NCBI RefSeq assembly: GCF_950295315.1
Contig: NC_080172.1
Span: 117,052,788 to 117,116,787 of the forward strand
Source: Erinaceus europaeus
Lineage: Eukaryota > Chordata > Mammalia > Eulipotyphla > Erinaceidae
DNA: 64,000 bases
Reading direction: 5' to 3'
Below are positions 50,281 to 60,221 of the stretch, piece after piece (position 1 is the first letter of the stretch; every line of letters begins with the position of its first letter). The notes under the pieces were generated by a model, which saw nothing but the letters and a program-made list of their open reading frames with translations, had not been told where the DNA came from and did not search any database. The position numbers and the translations under genes are program-made.

Positions 50281-50746
50281 CTGTGCCATGGAGAAGAGAG
50301 AGAGGAGATCTGGAGAAAAGAGGGAACACAAATCTTTGTTTGCACTGGCACCTCAGAGTTGGGTGAGAGAGAAGCAGCTTGGGCCACGTGGAGGTAGTGA
50401 AAATGCCACCTCATGCAGCAACCTTTCCTGTGTCTAACCACCAAAGTGAAGGTCCAGCAAGCAAGAGAGGTGTGGAAGAAGAAGGGCTTTTGTGGGAGTA
50501 GCTCTCGAAAGAATGGGAAGGGGGAAGAGTAACCATAGCACTCCAGGGTAGGATAATAACTCTCATGAGAATGGGAAGGGGGAGGAGTAACCAAAGCACT
50601 CCAAATATCTTGGGGAATTGACAATGCCCTGAGGGCACAACATGGCGGAACAGGCGCTCCGAGAATGTCCAAACTCTCGCAGGAACTAGCAATAGCCTGA
50701 GGGGACAACATGGCAGATGTGACTGCATCTGCACAATTTCCCAGCA
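50281..50746 (-). mobile_element. LTR of a reverse-oriented ERV
   Basis: On the minus strand it begins TGCTGGGAAATTGTGCAGAT directly after a polypurine tract (complement at 50747-50766). An imperfect internal duplication of about 66 bp (TGGTTACTCCTCCCCCTTCC / TGGTTACTCTTCCCCCTTCC) lies at 50500-50620. This is a different LTR type from LTR-B. The far end is not fixed. Confidence 0.65.
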
Positions 50747-51535
50747 TCTCCCCCTTTCCTTTTATCTAATGGCCACAGTATAGGCAGCGTGAAGGGAAGG
50801 AAGCTGCTGTAAAATTGTCTAAAGTGTCCAAAGGGTATACCAGCAAGTCCAATAGAAGTTTTCATCCAAAGTAGGCGACTAGGGGGAGAAATGGCAGGGG
50901 GTGAAACGCTGCATGAGGAAGGTCAGCCACTGGAATTCCGCTTCTCTGGAGACAGTGAGCTGGAACCGCCAAAACGTGACAGGTCAAAGCAGAAGCAGGA
51001 AAGGCAGACAGGCAGTAAAAAAAGTTCTGTCCTTGGAGTCTGTGAATCAGGTTCTTCAGGTCACGTCAGGTGACATCTAGGGTTTCGGGGGGGTGTGCCA
51101 CTATAGTCGTGCCATCTAGTTGGTGATGTCAGGGTGTGCAGGGGTCCAGATGGTTTTTCCCAGGATTCCTGTGAAAGAAACACAAACAATCTGCTTCTCG
51201 TGGTTAGCAGGGCATCTGATTTGAATTTTTTATAGAAAAAGAGGTTTGGTGCCTTAGCCAACTGAGTATTGGGGGATGTATCTTTCCTATTTATTTATTT
51301 ATTTATTTATTTATCAAGTCTGTTTATTAGCACCAAAGATGCTGTTTTTAAGGCTGGGGCAAGGGGGGAGTTAGCAGCTGGGGACTGTTGATTGAAGTGG
51401 TGTGTTGTCATGGTAATCAGCCGTTATCTGGAAGGTCCTGGGTGATTCATGGGGAAAAGGAACTTATCTTTTAATAAAGACTCTATGGTCATGCCAATAG
51501 CAACCTTGAGGGCACATGTGGCTCCCCACAACTTC
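50747..51535 (-). pseudogene. 3' internal region of the reverse ERV
   Basis: Its reverse complement aligns with 51590-51900 on the plus strand: GATTCACAGACTCC, GAATTCCAG(T/G)GGCT, GCAGCGTTTCA, CTATTGGACTTGCTG and a final GGCCATTAGATAAAA polypurine context. No coding frame survives. (TTTA)n lies at 51286-51314. The part 51320-51535 is not assigned. Confidence 0.6.
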
Positions 51536-52230
51536 TAATCTGCTACAAGTTTTCTTTCACAAGTAAGTGAATTACAGCTGTCAAGTCCTCACATGAAAAA
51601 GCATATGCTCATATAGAATCCCCGGAAATCCATTTGGACCCCTGTCATCTGACATCATCCACAAGATGGCATGACTACAACACACCCCCCAAAACCAATG
51701 ATGTGGCCTGGCACAACCTGAAGAAACAGATTCACAGACTCCAAAGCTCACTCTCTAGAGAAAAGTGGAATTCCAGGGGCTAACCTTCCCCATCGAGATA
51801 GAGGTGCAGCGTTTCATCCCCTGGCATTTCTTCTCTCTCCTGATCTTCGACATTGGACTGATGCTTCTATTGGACTTGCTGATACACCTTTGGACACTCC
51901 CTTTACACTGCCGGACTTATTGAGGATTGACTGCAGCAGTTCATGGACCTTACCACCAGCTGTCTTGGAACTAGGCAGCATCCCTTCCACCCATAAGGAA
52001 GCCCCCCTCTCTGCCTACCAGGCCTCTCTTCAGTCTCCTGCTGTCCCTTGCTACTCTTACTTATCCCTCCCTGTCTTGTACCAGTTATTTTTGAAGACGC
52101 CTACACTATATCATTCAGGTTTTCTTCCCAGTAGGTTTCTGTTCACCCCTGCACTGCTATTCCCCTGAAGGAAATAGAGTCTTTTACAGACATTGACCCA
52201 TTTATATATGGCCCTTTAGAAAGAGGGAGA
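51536..52230 (+). pseudogene. 3' internal region of the plus-strand ERV
   Basis: Homologous to the preceding region in inverted orientation. It ends at a polypurine tract (52218-52230), where an LTR-type TGTCAG follows. A 92 codon frame at 51890-52168 has no recognised domain. No envelope or polymerase motifs were found. Confidence 0.6.
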
Positions 52231-52715
52231 TGTCAGAAAATTGTGAGGATGTGGTTGAGCTTGGCAGGGCTTGAACCTGAGGGGTGTGTCCAACCTGTTA
52301 GTCTCTCTCTCTACTGAGAGGTTGAGCAAGGAGGGACAGTAGTACCCCAAAGGTGTGACTCCTACCAGTCTGTCTGCCTCATAAAGAGCCCCGCATTCCT
52401 GATATTATGGCCATTAGATAAAAAGAAAGGGGGAGATGATGTTCATTATGCCAGGTCTGCTGCATTGTTTGATGTTGTGGTCTATTTACATAATCATTGT
52501 TTTGTCTGAGACCCACCATGCCTTCAGGGCATTGGTTTAATCCCCACTGCTTAGAGCTCTTTTTCCACTCCCCCCCTCCTAGTCACTTCCTATTTTTCAC
52601 CCTGCCACTTCTGTCTTAGAAGATATTTAAAGGCAGATTCTTTTCTGATTAAAAACACATTGGTCAGCCATGAGTTCCTGGTCGTCTCTCTCCTGCCTGC
52701 AAAGCTAGCCCGGCA
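52231..52715 (+). mobile_element. Composite 3' LTR with two LTR starts
   Basis: 52231-52310 matches the first 80 bp of the solo LTR at 38857 (AAATTGTGAGGATGTGGTTG). 52416-52436 is a second polypurine tract (TAAAAAGAAAGGGGGAGA) after GGCCATTAGA. 52437-52715 is LTR-B (compare 36088), ending GCTAGCCCGGCA. Thus two LTR starts lie 206 bp apart with internal-end sequence between them. Confidence 0.75.
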
Positions 52716-52739
52716 GAAATGAAAAAGGGAAAATAATGA

Positions 52740-53680
52740 TAAAAATGAAGTAAATAAAAAATTAAGAAAGAAAAAGAAGATGGAGAAAATTGAACCCAAT
52801 GTCCTGTAAATATGACATTCAAAAGAATCATTTGGATCCCTGCCTCACATCACTTACAAGAACTAACTCAAAATGGATCAAGAGTTAAAGCTACTATATA
52901 AATCTTACAGGAAAACATAGAAATGAATTTGTGTGACAATAGATTAAATAATCATTTTTATCAATGCAAAATTTAAAATACAAGCACTCAAGGAAATGCT
53001 ATATGTGTTGGATTTCATCAAGATCATTTTGTCACTACAATGAGACACTACCTCACACTTAAGAGAATGTCATACATCAAAAAGGTCAGAGACTACAAGT
53101 TCTGGCAAGAATTTAGAGGGGAAAAAACACTTCTACAGTATTGGTGGGGATGTAATCTAGTCCAATCTCTGTAAAATAAAATAAAAAGAAGAAGATCCTG
53201 GAGATTGCTCAGAACATTGAAATTGAAATTACCACACAACCCAGCTATTCCTCTCAGAAATCTATCCAGAAAACTCACATACATGCAAGAAAGGCATTTA
53301 TCCAAGAGCTAGCTCTATGTTCATGGCAGTGTTATTTATAACTGTCAAAATTTTGAAAGTAACCATGTGTCCAACAGATGAGCAGTTAAAGAATCTGTGG
53401 CAACACACACACACACAGAGACCACTGCTCAACTGTGAGAAAGGATACAATCTTCTCTTTTGCTGAAACGTGATGGGAATGGAGTCATGTTAAGTGAAAT
53501 AGGCTGAAAGGAGATAAATGAATGCCAAATAACCTGATTCACAGTGAGGAGCTAATAAACAAAGCAAGTAATGGTGACAGATGAAACCAAATGCACTATG
53601 ATCATTTGCAGCAGATCTGGGGACTAAGGAGAAGGGAGGTAGAGCAGGGGTTAAGGTAGGCCAGATCTCCAATTCCTTAT
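52740..53680 (+). pseudogene. L1 ORF2 3' part and 3' UTR remnant
   Basis: Runs through late ORF2 landmarks: CTCAAAATGGATCAAGAGTT, AGACACTACCTCACAC, ATTGGTGGGGATGTAATCTA, CACAACCCAGCTATTCCTCT and GTCCAACAGATGAGCAGTTA, then 3' UTR. Frames are broken. The subfamily differs from the 34745 copy and is more diverged. A (CA)n lies at 53403. Confidence 0.8.
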
Positions 53681-53754
53681 GATGGGTGAGGCTGATGGTT
53701 TGGCAGAGGATGAGTGTGATAACACACACTTGGGTGTCCCAGTGACCACAACCA

Positions 53755-53985
53755 ACCTGTACTATGAATCCATCATGCCTGGCAGCCATTTTTCCTTTTT
53801 ATTTTATTTGATAGGACAGAGAGAAATTGAAAGGGGAGGGATAGAGAAGGAGAGAGAGAGGGACACCTGCAGACTTGCTTCACTACTTGTGAATCTTTCC
53901 CCTGAAGGTGGGAACAAGGGGCTTGAACCCGGGTCTTTGCACACTATAATGTGTGCGCTCAACCAGGTGCATGATCTGACATTTT
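53755..53985 (-). mobile_element. SINE-B, long form
   Basis: Reverse: 3' segment complement ACTATGAATCCATCATGCCT, TTTGATAGGACAGAGAGAAA, B-box complement GGGGCTTGAACCCGGG, head complement CTCAACCAGGTGCATG. Confidence 0.85.
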
Positions 53986-53989
53986 TTGT

Positions 53990-54280
53990 AGCAAGTAAAA
54001 CACTGTGATGGTTCATTTTATGCATCAACATGGCTGTGCTACAGCACAGTTACCTAAGCAAACACTAGTGGAGCTCCTTGAGGTGCCATCAATGGTGTGT
54101 GTAAGCTTCCCTGAGTCAGGTGAAGGCCTTTATAGGAAAGCCTGGTGTTTGGGGAGAAGAAAGCATCGTACCTCAAGACTGCATCACCAGTCTGTCTGGG
54201 TTTCCAGCCTGCAGGGCTACTCTGTGAATTTCAGACCTACCAGTTCCCATAAACTAAACGCATGAGTCAGTCCCAGAAAT
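53990..54280 (+). mobile_element. Ancient interspersed repeat
   Basis: GATGGTTCATTTTATGCATC, CAACATGGCTGTGCTACAGC, AGGTGAAGGCCTTTATAGGA and CTGGGTTTCCAGCCTGCAGG follow the order of a mammal-wide repeat beginning GATGGTTAATTTTATGTGTC. I cannot name its class with certainty. Confidence 0.5.
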
Positions 54281-54473
54281 ACATTTAGTTGTTATTCCAT
54301 CACTCTGTCTGAGGAACCCTGACTCATTCAGACACTCTGAAGAGAGTGAAAGCAGAATCCCAAGAATGTGACACAGTCTACAAGAACCAGTCACCTGGCA
54401 AGTATCCGTGATACATGAAGCAACCACTATCCAAAACACGTGATTAACACTGCCCAATAAATAAAAGTCAAAG
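54281..54473. other. Short intergenic spacer
   Basis: Unrecognised sequence between repeats. Confidence 0.3.
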
Positions 54474-54700
54474 GGGCCAGTAGTGGTGCACCTGGCTGAG
54501 CACACATGTTACAATACGCAAGGACCTGGGTTCAAGCCCCTGGACCCCACTTGCAGGGGAAAAGCTTCAAAAGTGATGAAGCAGGGCTGCAGGTATCTCT
54601 CTGTCTCTCTCCCTCTCTATTGCCCCCTTCCCTCTTGATTTCTGGCTTTCTCTATCCCAATAAATAAATAAATAAATATAATTTTTTAAAAAATTTTTTA
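54474..54700 (+). mobile_element. SINE-B copy
   Basis: Head GGGGCCAGTAGTGGTGCACC, B box GGGTTCAAGCCCC, body GTGATGAAGCAGGGCTGCAG, tail AATAAATAAATAAATAAATA. Confidence 0.88.
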
Positions 54701-55069
54701 AAAAGCAAAGTCAAATAACCTCATTTAAAATGGGCAAAGAGGCCTGGCATGAAATGCAAGGACTGGTATAAGGATCCCAATTTGAGCCCCCAGCTCCCCA
54801 GATGCAGGGGAATCAGTTCACAAGCAGTGAAGCAGATCTGCAAGTGTCTGTCTTTATCTTCCCTCTCTGTCTTCCCCTCCTCTCTTGATTTCTTTCTGTC
54901 CTATATAAAAACGACAACATCATCGACAACAACAATAATAACTACAACAATAAAAAAGGGCAACAAAAGGGAATAAATAAATACTTTTTTAAAAAATGGG
55001 CAAAGGGTTTCAATGGTCATTTCTCCAAAAGAGATAGACAGTCAGCCAATAAGATCACTAAAAAGTCTG
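54701..55069 (+). mobile_element. L1 fragment split by SINE-A with 13 bp TSD
   Basis: 54701-54739 and 54993-55069 together read as an L1 ORF2 segment (AAAATGGGCAAAGGGTTTCA, ATTTCTCCAAAAGAGATAGA, GCCAATAAGATCAC). The SINE-A at 54740-54992 interrupts it, flanked by AAAATGGGCAAAG at 54727-54739 and 54993-55005. Confidence 0.85.
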
Positions 55070-55504
55070 ACTTCTGGAGGTGGGACTATGGAGCAGTGGC
55101 AGCTGTGTTTCTCTCCTCTCCTCTCCCAGGCCCACTAGGAATATCAAAGGAGACCACCTGGGAACACAACAAGATGGGACTAGAACAATTTTAGGAACCC
55201 ACCAAATCACCAGTGAGTGCAAACACGTGTGGCTTCTGGACAGAGAGGGGCCTAGGGAGAGATTAAGTGGCTGGTAACTGCAGCAGTTTTACCAGCTGAG
55301 ACACCACCTCCAGTCTGTTTCACCAACAAAAAGATGGCTGAAGGGAGGAGTGGACTTCCCTAAGACTCACCAAATGCAACTGTGAGTCTCCATTGCTACT
55401 GCCCTCAGAATCTAGAGCAGTGGCAGGGAGGCCCTGTGCTGACACCAGGGAACAGAAAACTAACCAGGAAACTCAGGAGAAGATCTCTACCTCAGTGGCC
55501 TAGT
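55070..55504 (+). mobile_element. Probable L1 5' UTR fragment
   Basis: Matches the last 100 bp of the window (GGAGACCACCTGGGA, ACACAACAAGA, AAATCACC, GTGAGTGCAAACACGTG), so it is repeated. The texture (promoter-like GC content, multiple GTGAG words, ACCTGGGAACACAAC) resembles an L1 5' end. Assignment to L1 is inference. Confidence 0.45.
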
Positions 55505-55829
55505 GGTGGGGCTGTGAGAATCTCTTTGCATAACCCCTGGATTATCTCTGCCCCACTCTGCTTTATCTCTTGGTCAGGAGTCAGTGGTTAAGCTAAGAAG
55601 CCTACTTATACTTTAAAAGCCCTCAGGCTCCAATAGCCTACATGGAAGAAAACAAACAAAAGAGAATTTTAAGGCACTGTTCTCCACCTCAGGGATTAAA
55701 ATAATATTGAAACAACTGTCAATTTCCACAACTGTGAACCCTGTAAGTACCTTACTTAGACACAAGTCAATCCAGGCAAATATGATCAGTAACTTGAAAG
55801 TACTGAGAGTGGGACCTCATAACATACAT
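55505..55829. other. SINE-C remnant and unassigned DNA
   Basis: 55505-55555 carries the SINE-C end (GAGAATCTCTTTGCATAACC). The remaining sequence is AT-rich and unassigned. Confidence 0.4.
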
Positions 55830-56455
55830 ACATGTGGGGTTTACAGTTAACAGTAATTATACACTTTACCCAGATTCAGGGGCTACTCTCTGCCCTGATC
55901 CAGCTTACTAGTCCTATTTCCAATTCTGACACCATCTCTCCAGACAATACCTTTAGCCCACCTGCATGTTAGTTGTTGAGTTAAGGCAAAAATTAGTGAA
56001 GTCATGGGCCCTTTGGAATATACCTAAAATAGACTTCCTAGCTTTTTTCCATAATGGAGATTCCCCAATCTCATCTGCCATCTCTATATTCTTCCCTTTT
56101 TATATCTTAATGCTTTTTCAGCCAACAAGTTGCAGATGCTACCATGACACCAACCTGACTTCCTTGGGCAGACGACCTCACCAATGTGTCCCAGAACCCC
56201 ACCTCTCCAGATCCCTATGCCACTAGGGAAGGATAGAAACAGGCTGGGCGTGTGGATCCATCTGCCAACACCCATGTTCAGGCAGGAAGCCATTACAGAA
56301 GCCATAACTCCCACCTTCTGCTCCCCATAAAGACCCCTGGTCCATACTCCCAGGGGGATAAAGAACAGGGAGGCTTCCAATGGAGGGAGGAATTGTGTGG
56401 AATTGTACCCCTCTTATTGTATGGTCTTGTTAGTCATTATTAAATCAATAATAAT
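55830..56455 (+). mobile_element. Near full-length R1
   Basis: Aligns end to end with the 37385 copy, including the 5' part (CCCAGATTCAGGGGCTACTC, GACAATACCTTTAGCCCACC) and the 3' end (GGAATTGTACCCCTCTTATT). This second complete copy supports a family length of 600-700 bp. Confidence 0.8.
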
Positions 56456-56700
56456 AAAGAGAAGAAGGAAAAGGAGTAGAATAAGGAGAAGGAGAAGGAG
56501 GAGAAGAAGGAGAAGGAGGAGAAGGAGAAGAAGAAGAAGAAGAAGAAGAAGAATGGGAAGAAGAAGGGGAGGAGAAGGAGAAGAATAGGGAAACTTCTAA
56601 TGGAGGGGATGGGACAATGAACTCTGGTGGTGGGAACTGTGTAGAAACATACCCCTGTTATCTTACAACCTTGTTAATCATTATTAAATCATTAATAATC
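56456..56700 (+). repeat. (GAA/GGA)n array between two R1 3' ends
   Basis: 56456-56585 is purine triplets (AAG, GAG, GAA mixtures; pure AAG at 56525-56550) on the R1 tail. 56586-56700 is a second R1 3' end (GGAAACTTCTAATGGAGGGG, CCTGTTATCTTACAACC). Either a short R1 inserted in the tail or the 3' end was duplicated. Confidence 0.8.
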
Positions 56701-57449
56701 TTAACTAGATAAATAAATGCCATAGTGGGTGTCTGGCACATGAAGAAGCACTTCCTGCATATCAGCAGAGAAGAGAACTAGCATTCCCACACTGGTGACA
56801 ACAAGGCTACCAGCTTTATTGCTGATTCTCCAACAGCTTTTCACCAAGTGAGAGCTTGGCAGGAGCCTCTGTCCTCCACCTCTCTCCACACACTTCTCGC
56901 AATCAAGCAAACAATGAAGCTTTCTCTGAAGCACCCAGAGGGCTAGTAAGCACCTGTGTGACCTTTGCAACAGGGAACAGTCTCTCCAGTCAAATGAAGG
57001 GAGGGAAACCCATGCAGCTGGCTAGTCTGTTGCCTGTTTTCTGTAAAGGTTTGCAAACAGAGTCGGGGAAATCTATATCTGAACTGACTTCTAGGTGGCA
57101 GAGCCATCTGGGATGCTGGCCAAATTTCCTGGGCTAGAAAAGCAAAAGGAATATTTGTGTCTCTTGTTTGCCTCAAGCTGGAGTGTTTCATGAGGGTCAC
57201 TGCTGGATCTCACACATTGCTGGCCAGAGATACCCTTGGTCATAATTTCACATCTTTTCCAGAGGATTGTTACCATATTTGTCTGGTTAAGAGCAGGCTT
57301 AGCTTATGGTTCCTGTTGAGATGGCCATTCTGACGACAAATTGCCTCTCACTACAAAATGTCCTGACTTTGAGATATGTCACCCTCATGCAAAGGCTGAT
57401 AAGCAAGAAGGTAGATGATGATCACCTGGCGGTTTCAAAATTTCTGAGC
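56701..57449. other. Repeat-free block
   Basis: About 750 bp of complex single-copy sequence lacking lineage-specific repeats. No frame is convincing. It is a weaker candidate for conserved non-coding function because no motif cluster stands out. Confidence 0.35.
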
Positions 57450-57800
57450 GTTAACTGTGACGCCATCCTGACTTCCCTGGCAGAGGACATTATCCGTGTG
57501 TCCTGGAGCCACCCCTCCCCAGAGCCCTGCCCCACTAGGGAAAGACAGAAACAGGCTGGGGGAGTGGACCCACCTGCCAACATCCATGTCCAGTGGAGAA
57601 GCAATTACAGAAGCCAGAACTCCCACCTTCTGCTTCCAATAAAGAATTTGGGTCCACACTCCCAGAGGGATAAAGAACAGGGAAGCTTACAATGGAGGGG
57701 ATGGGACACGGATCTCTGGTGGTGGGAACTGTGTGGAATTGTACCCCTGTTATCTTACAATCTTATTGATCATTATTGAATGACTATTAGAAAAAAATCT
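57450..57800 (+). mobile_element. R1, 5'-truncated
   Basis: GTGACGCCATCCTGACTTCC through GTGTGGAATTGTACCCCTGT to the AT-rich tail. It lacks the first half of the element. Confidence 0.8.
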
Positions 57801-57879
57801 GATCATAAGAAAAATGCAAAATATTTGCAGCTCATTTTTCTTTATAGCCTTAGTCACTTTAAGAATAGGAGAGATAATG
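57801..57879. other. Short spacer
   Basis: Unrecognised AT-rich sequence. Confidence 0.25.
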
Positions 57880-57988
57880 GGTAGGGGAGATAGCATAGTG
57901 ATTAGGCAAATAAACTCTCATGCCCAGGCTCTGAGGTCCCAGGTTCAATCCCCTGCTCCACCATAAGCCAGAGCTGAGTAGTGCTCTG

Positions 57989-58052
<64 letters not shown>

Positions 58053-58085
58053 TGTGTATGTGTGTGTGTGAGAGAGAGAGAATAG
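57880..58085 (+). mobile_element. SINE-C with (GT)n(GA)n
   Basis: Head GGGGAGATAGCATAGTGATT, B box AGGTTCAATCCCC, AGAGCTGAGTAGTGCTCTGG, then (GT)n from 57990 and GA runs to 58082. It is the clearest forward SINE-C in the window. Confidence 0.78.
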
Positions 58086-58714
58086 GAGAGGGGTTTTCAA
58101 AGTCAGAAGTAGAAGAGTAAAAAGAACATCTGGCCAACAACTGACACAGGTGATGGGAGGGCCAGTGTGCATATGAGCACCTCTGTACTTTCTGGAACCA
58201 GCTGTCCACCTGGGTGCTAGGGAGGGGACAGGCCCTGTCCTGTGAGTGAGGAATGGGTTTGCCTGGCAGAAAGAAAAGCTGGCCTGCTCAGAAGAAGTGG
58301 AACCAGCAAGTCCAGAAAATGATGTCATTTGTCTCTGTATGTGCTGGGGGGAGGGCTTTCAGCTCATAAAAGCCCACAGGCTTCCTTACTTTGTAGAGAC
58401 TTCAGTAAGAAAGACGTCTTTTGAAATCACAGTGCCCGATCATATTTAGCATGACTGTGTGCTCAGAACTCAGCTTGAGCGCAGAATTAAAGAAGCCAGA
58501 AATGGGGATTCTCTTTAGTTTAGCCAACAAGTCTCTGCCTTCACGCACATGAGTGATCTGCTTTCAGTTCTTCACACCTTGCATAAGATTCTCTAACTGT
58601 TAGGAGAGGGGAGAAGAAGGAGAAGGAGGAGGAGGAGAATGAGAGAGAGAGAGAGACTGACTACAGAGATGATATATAGAATGCAGTGGCTACCCTTTCA
58701 AACCCAGAAGACTT
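58086..58714. other. Intergenic DNA with short GGA/GA tract
   Basis: 58605-58657 is GGAGAA/GA purine. The rest is single-copy. Confidence 0.4.
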
Positions 58715-58900
58715 GAAGGATAGCTCCCTGGCCAGTGCATCTGCTTTCTCATCTCATGTTCAGGACCCAGATTCTAACCCAGCCCCACCAAGCCAGAGAA
58801 CACTGGTTTTATGGTATCTTTCCCCCTCTCCCTCTGTTTCTTTCTATCTGAAAAAGTCAGGCAGAAGCAGTAAAGTCCTGGAGAAAACAAAAAAAATAAA
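58715..58900 (+). mobile_element. SINE-D, diverged
   Basis: GGATAGCTCCCTGGCCAGTG, ATGTTCAGGACCCAGATTCT, CCAGCCCCACCAAG and an A-rich tail with GGCAGAAGCAGTAAAGTCCT. Confidence 0.5.
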
Positions 58901-58964
58901 ATAAAACCAAACAAAAACACAAACCCACATCAGGAGAACACACGGTGTCCTGGAGCTAATCAGG

Positions 58965-59555
58965 CCTGGCCAGCGAGATAGCTCACTTGGATACTTGGAT
59001 AGTGAGTGTGCTGCTTGCCTGCGTGTGGTCAGTTCCAAGCCCAGCCTTCACAGCACTGAAGGAAGTGTCCATGTTGTGCCTGCGTGTGGTCAGTTCCAAG
59101 CCCAGCCTTCACAGCACTGAAGGAAGCGTCCATGTTGTGCCTGCGTGTGGTCAGTTCCAAGCCCAGCCTTCACAGCACTGAAGGAAGCGTCCATGTTGTG
59201 CCTGCATGTGGTCAGTTCCAAGCCCAGCCTTCACAGCACTGAAGGAAGCGTCCATGTTGTGCCTGCGTGTGGTCAGTTCCAAGCCCAGCCTTCACAGCAC
59301 TGAAGGAAGCGTCCATGTTGTGCCTGCGTGTGGTCAGTTCCAAGCCCAGCCTTCACAGCACTGAAGGAAGCGTCCATGTTGTGCCTGCGTGTGGTCAGTT
59401 CCAAGCCCAGCCTTCACAGCACTGAAGGAAGCGTCCATGTTGTGCCTGAGTGTGGTCAGTTCCAAGCCCAGCCTTCACAGCACTGAAGGAAGCGTCCATG
59501 TTGTAGCCTCTTTCATTCTCTCTCTCTAATAAAAAATAATCCTAAAAAAAAAAAA
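58965..59555 (+). mobile_element. SINE-D with internal 61 bp minisatellite
   Basis: Head GGCCAGCGAGATAGCTCACT, then a block (GCGTGTGGTCAGTTCCAAGC, CCAGCCTTCACAGCACTGAA, GGAAGCGTCCATGTTGTGCC) repeated eight times with a 61 bp period to about 59506, then the SINE end CTCTCTCTCTAATAAAAAATAA. Copies are almost identical: one GTGTCC in the first, a GCATGTGG and a GAGTGTGG variant. The repeated block is the middle of the SINE itself. Confidence 0.9.
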
Positions 59556-59644
59556 AGGAAGAACATTCAGAAGTAGTAATGGTGTAGATGTGACTTTGAA
59601 AGGAAGGGAAGGCAGGATAGAAAAAATGGGCAGATATACACAGG

Positions 59645-59975
59645 TGCCAGGCGATAGCGCAGCGGGTTAAGCACACATACTGCTAAGCATAAGGACTAGC
59701 TCAAGGATCCTGGTTTGAGACTCTGGCTCCCCACCTGCAGGGGGTCACTTCGCAAGTGGTGAAGCAGGTCTGCAGGTGTCTGTCTCTCTCTCCCCCTCTG
59801 TCTTCCTCTCCCCCTCTGTCTTCTTCTCCTCTCTCGACTTCTGTCTGTCCTATCCAACAACAACAGCAACAACAATAACAACAACAATGGCAATGGAAAA
59901 AAGATGTCCACCAGGAGCAGTGACTTTGTAGTGCAGGCACCGAGACCCAGCAATAAGCCTTGAGGCAAAATATAC
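59645..59975 (+). mobile_element. SINE-A copy, long form
   Basis: Head CAGGCGATAGCGCAGCGGGT, B-box region GGTTTGAGACTC, body GTGGTGAAGCAGGTCTGCAG, AACAACAGCAACAACAATAA tail, 3' segment CCACCAGGAGCAGTGACTTT. Confidence 0.9.
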
Positions 59976-59981
59976 ATAGAT

Positions 59982-60012
<31 letters not shown>

Positions 60013-60025
60013 TGATAGATAGATT

Positions 60026-60074
<49 letters not shown>

Positions 60075-60164
60075 CAGATGATAGGTAGATAGATAGGCAG
60101 ATGATAGGCAGATGAGAGATAGATGATAGATGATAGACAGACGATAAATGATAGATATATGGAT

Positions 60165-60201
<37 letters not shown>

Positions 60202-60215
60202 GTAGATAGATAGAT
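59976..60215. repeat. (GATA)n tetranucleotide array
   Basis: About 240 bp of GATA units with GATT, GACA, GGTA and GATG variants. It grew on the tail of the SINE at 59645. It reads as Ile/Tyr/Leu/Ser frames on the minus strand, not genes. Confidence 0.97.
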
Positions 60216-60221
60216 GATAAG

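Noticed and set aside
49831..50331. 166 codon hydrophobic minus-strand frame as a membrane or envelope protein
   Set aside because: It runs through an LTR and an AT-rich stretch with an A15 run, and shows no family motif.
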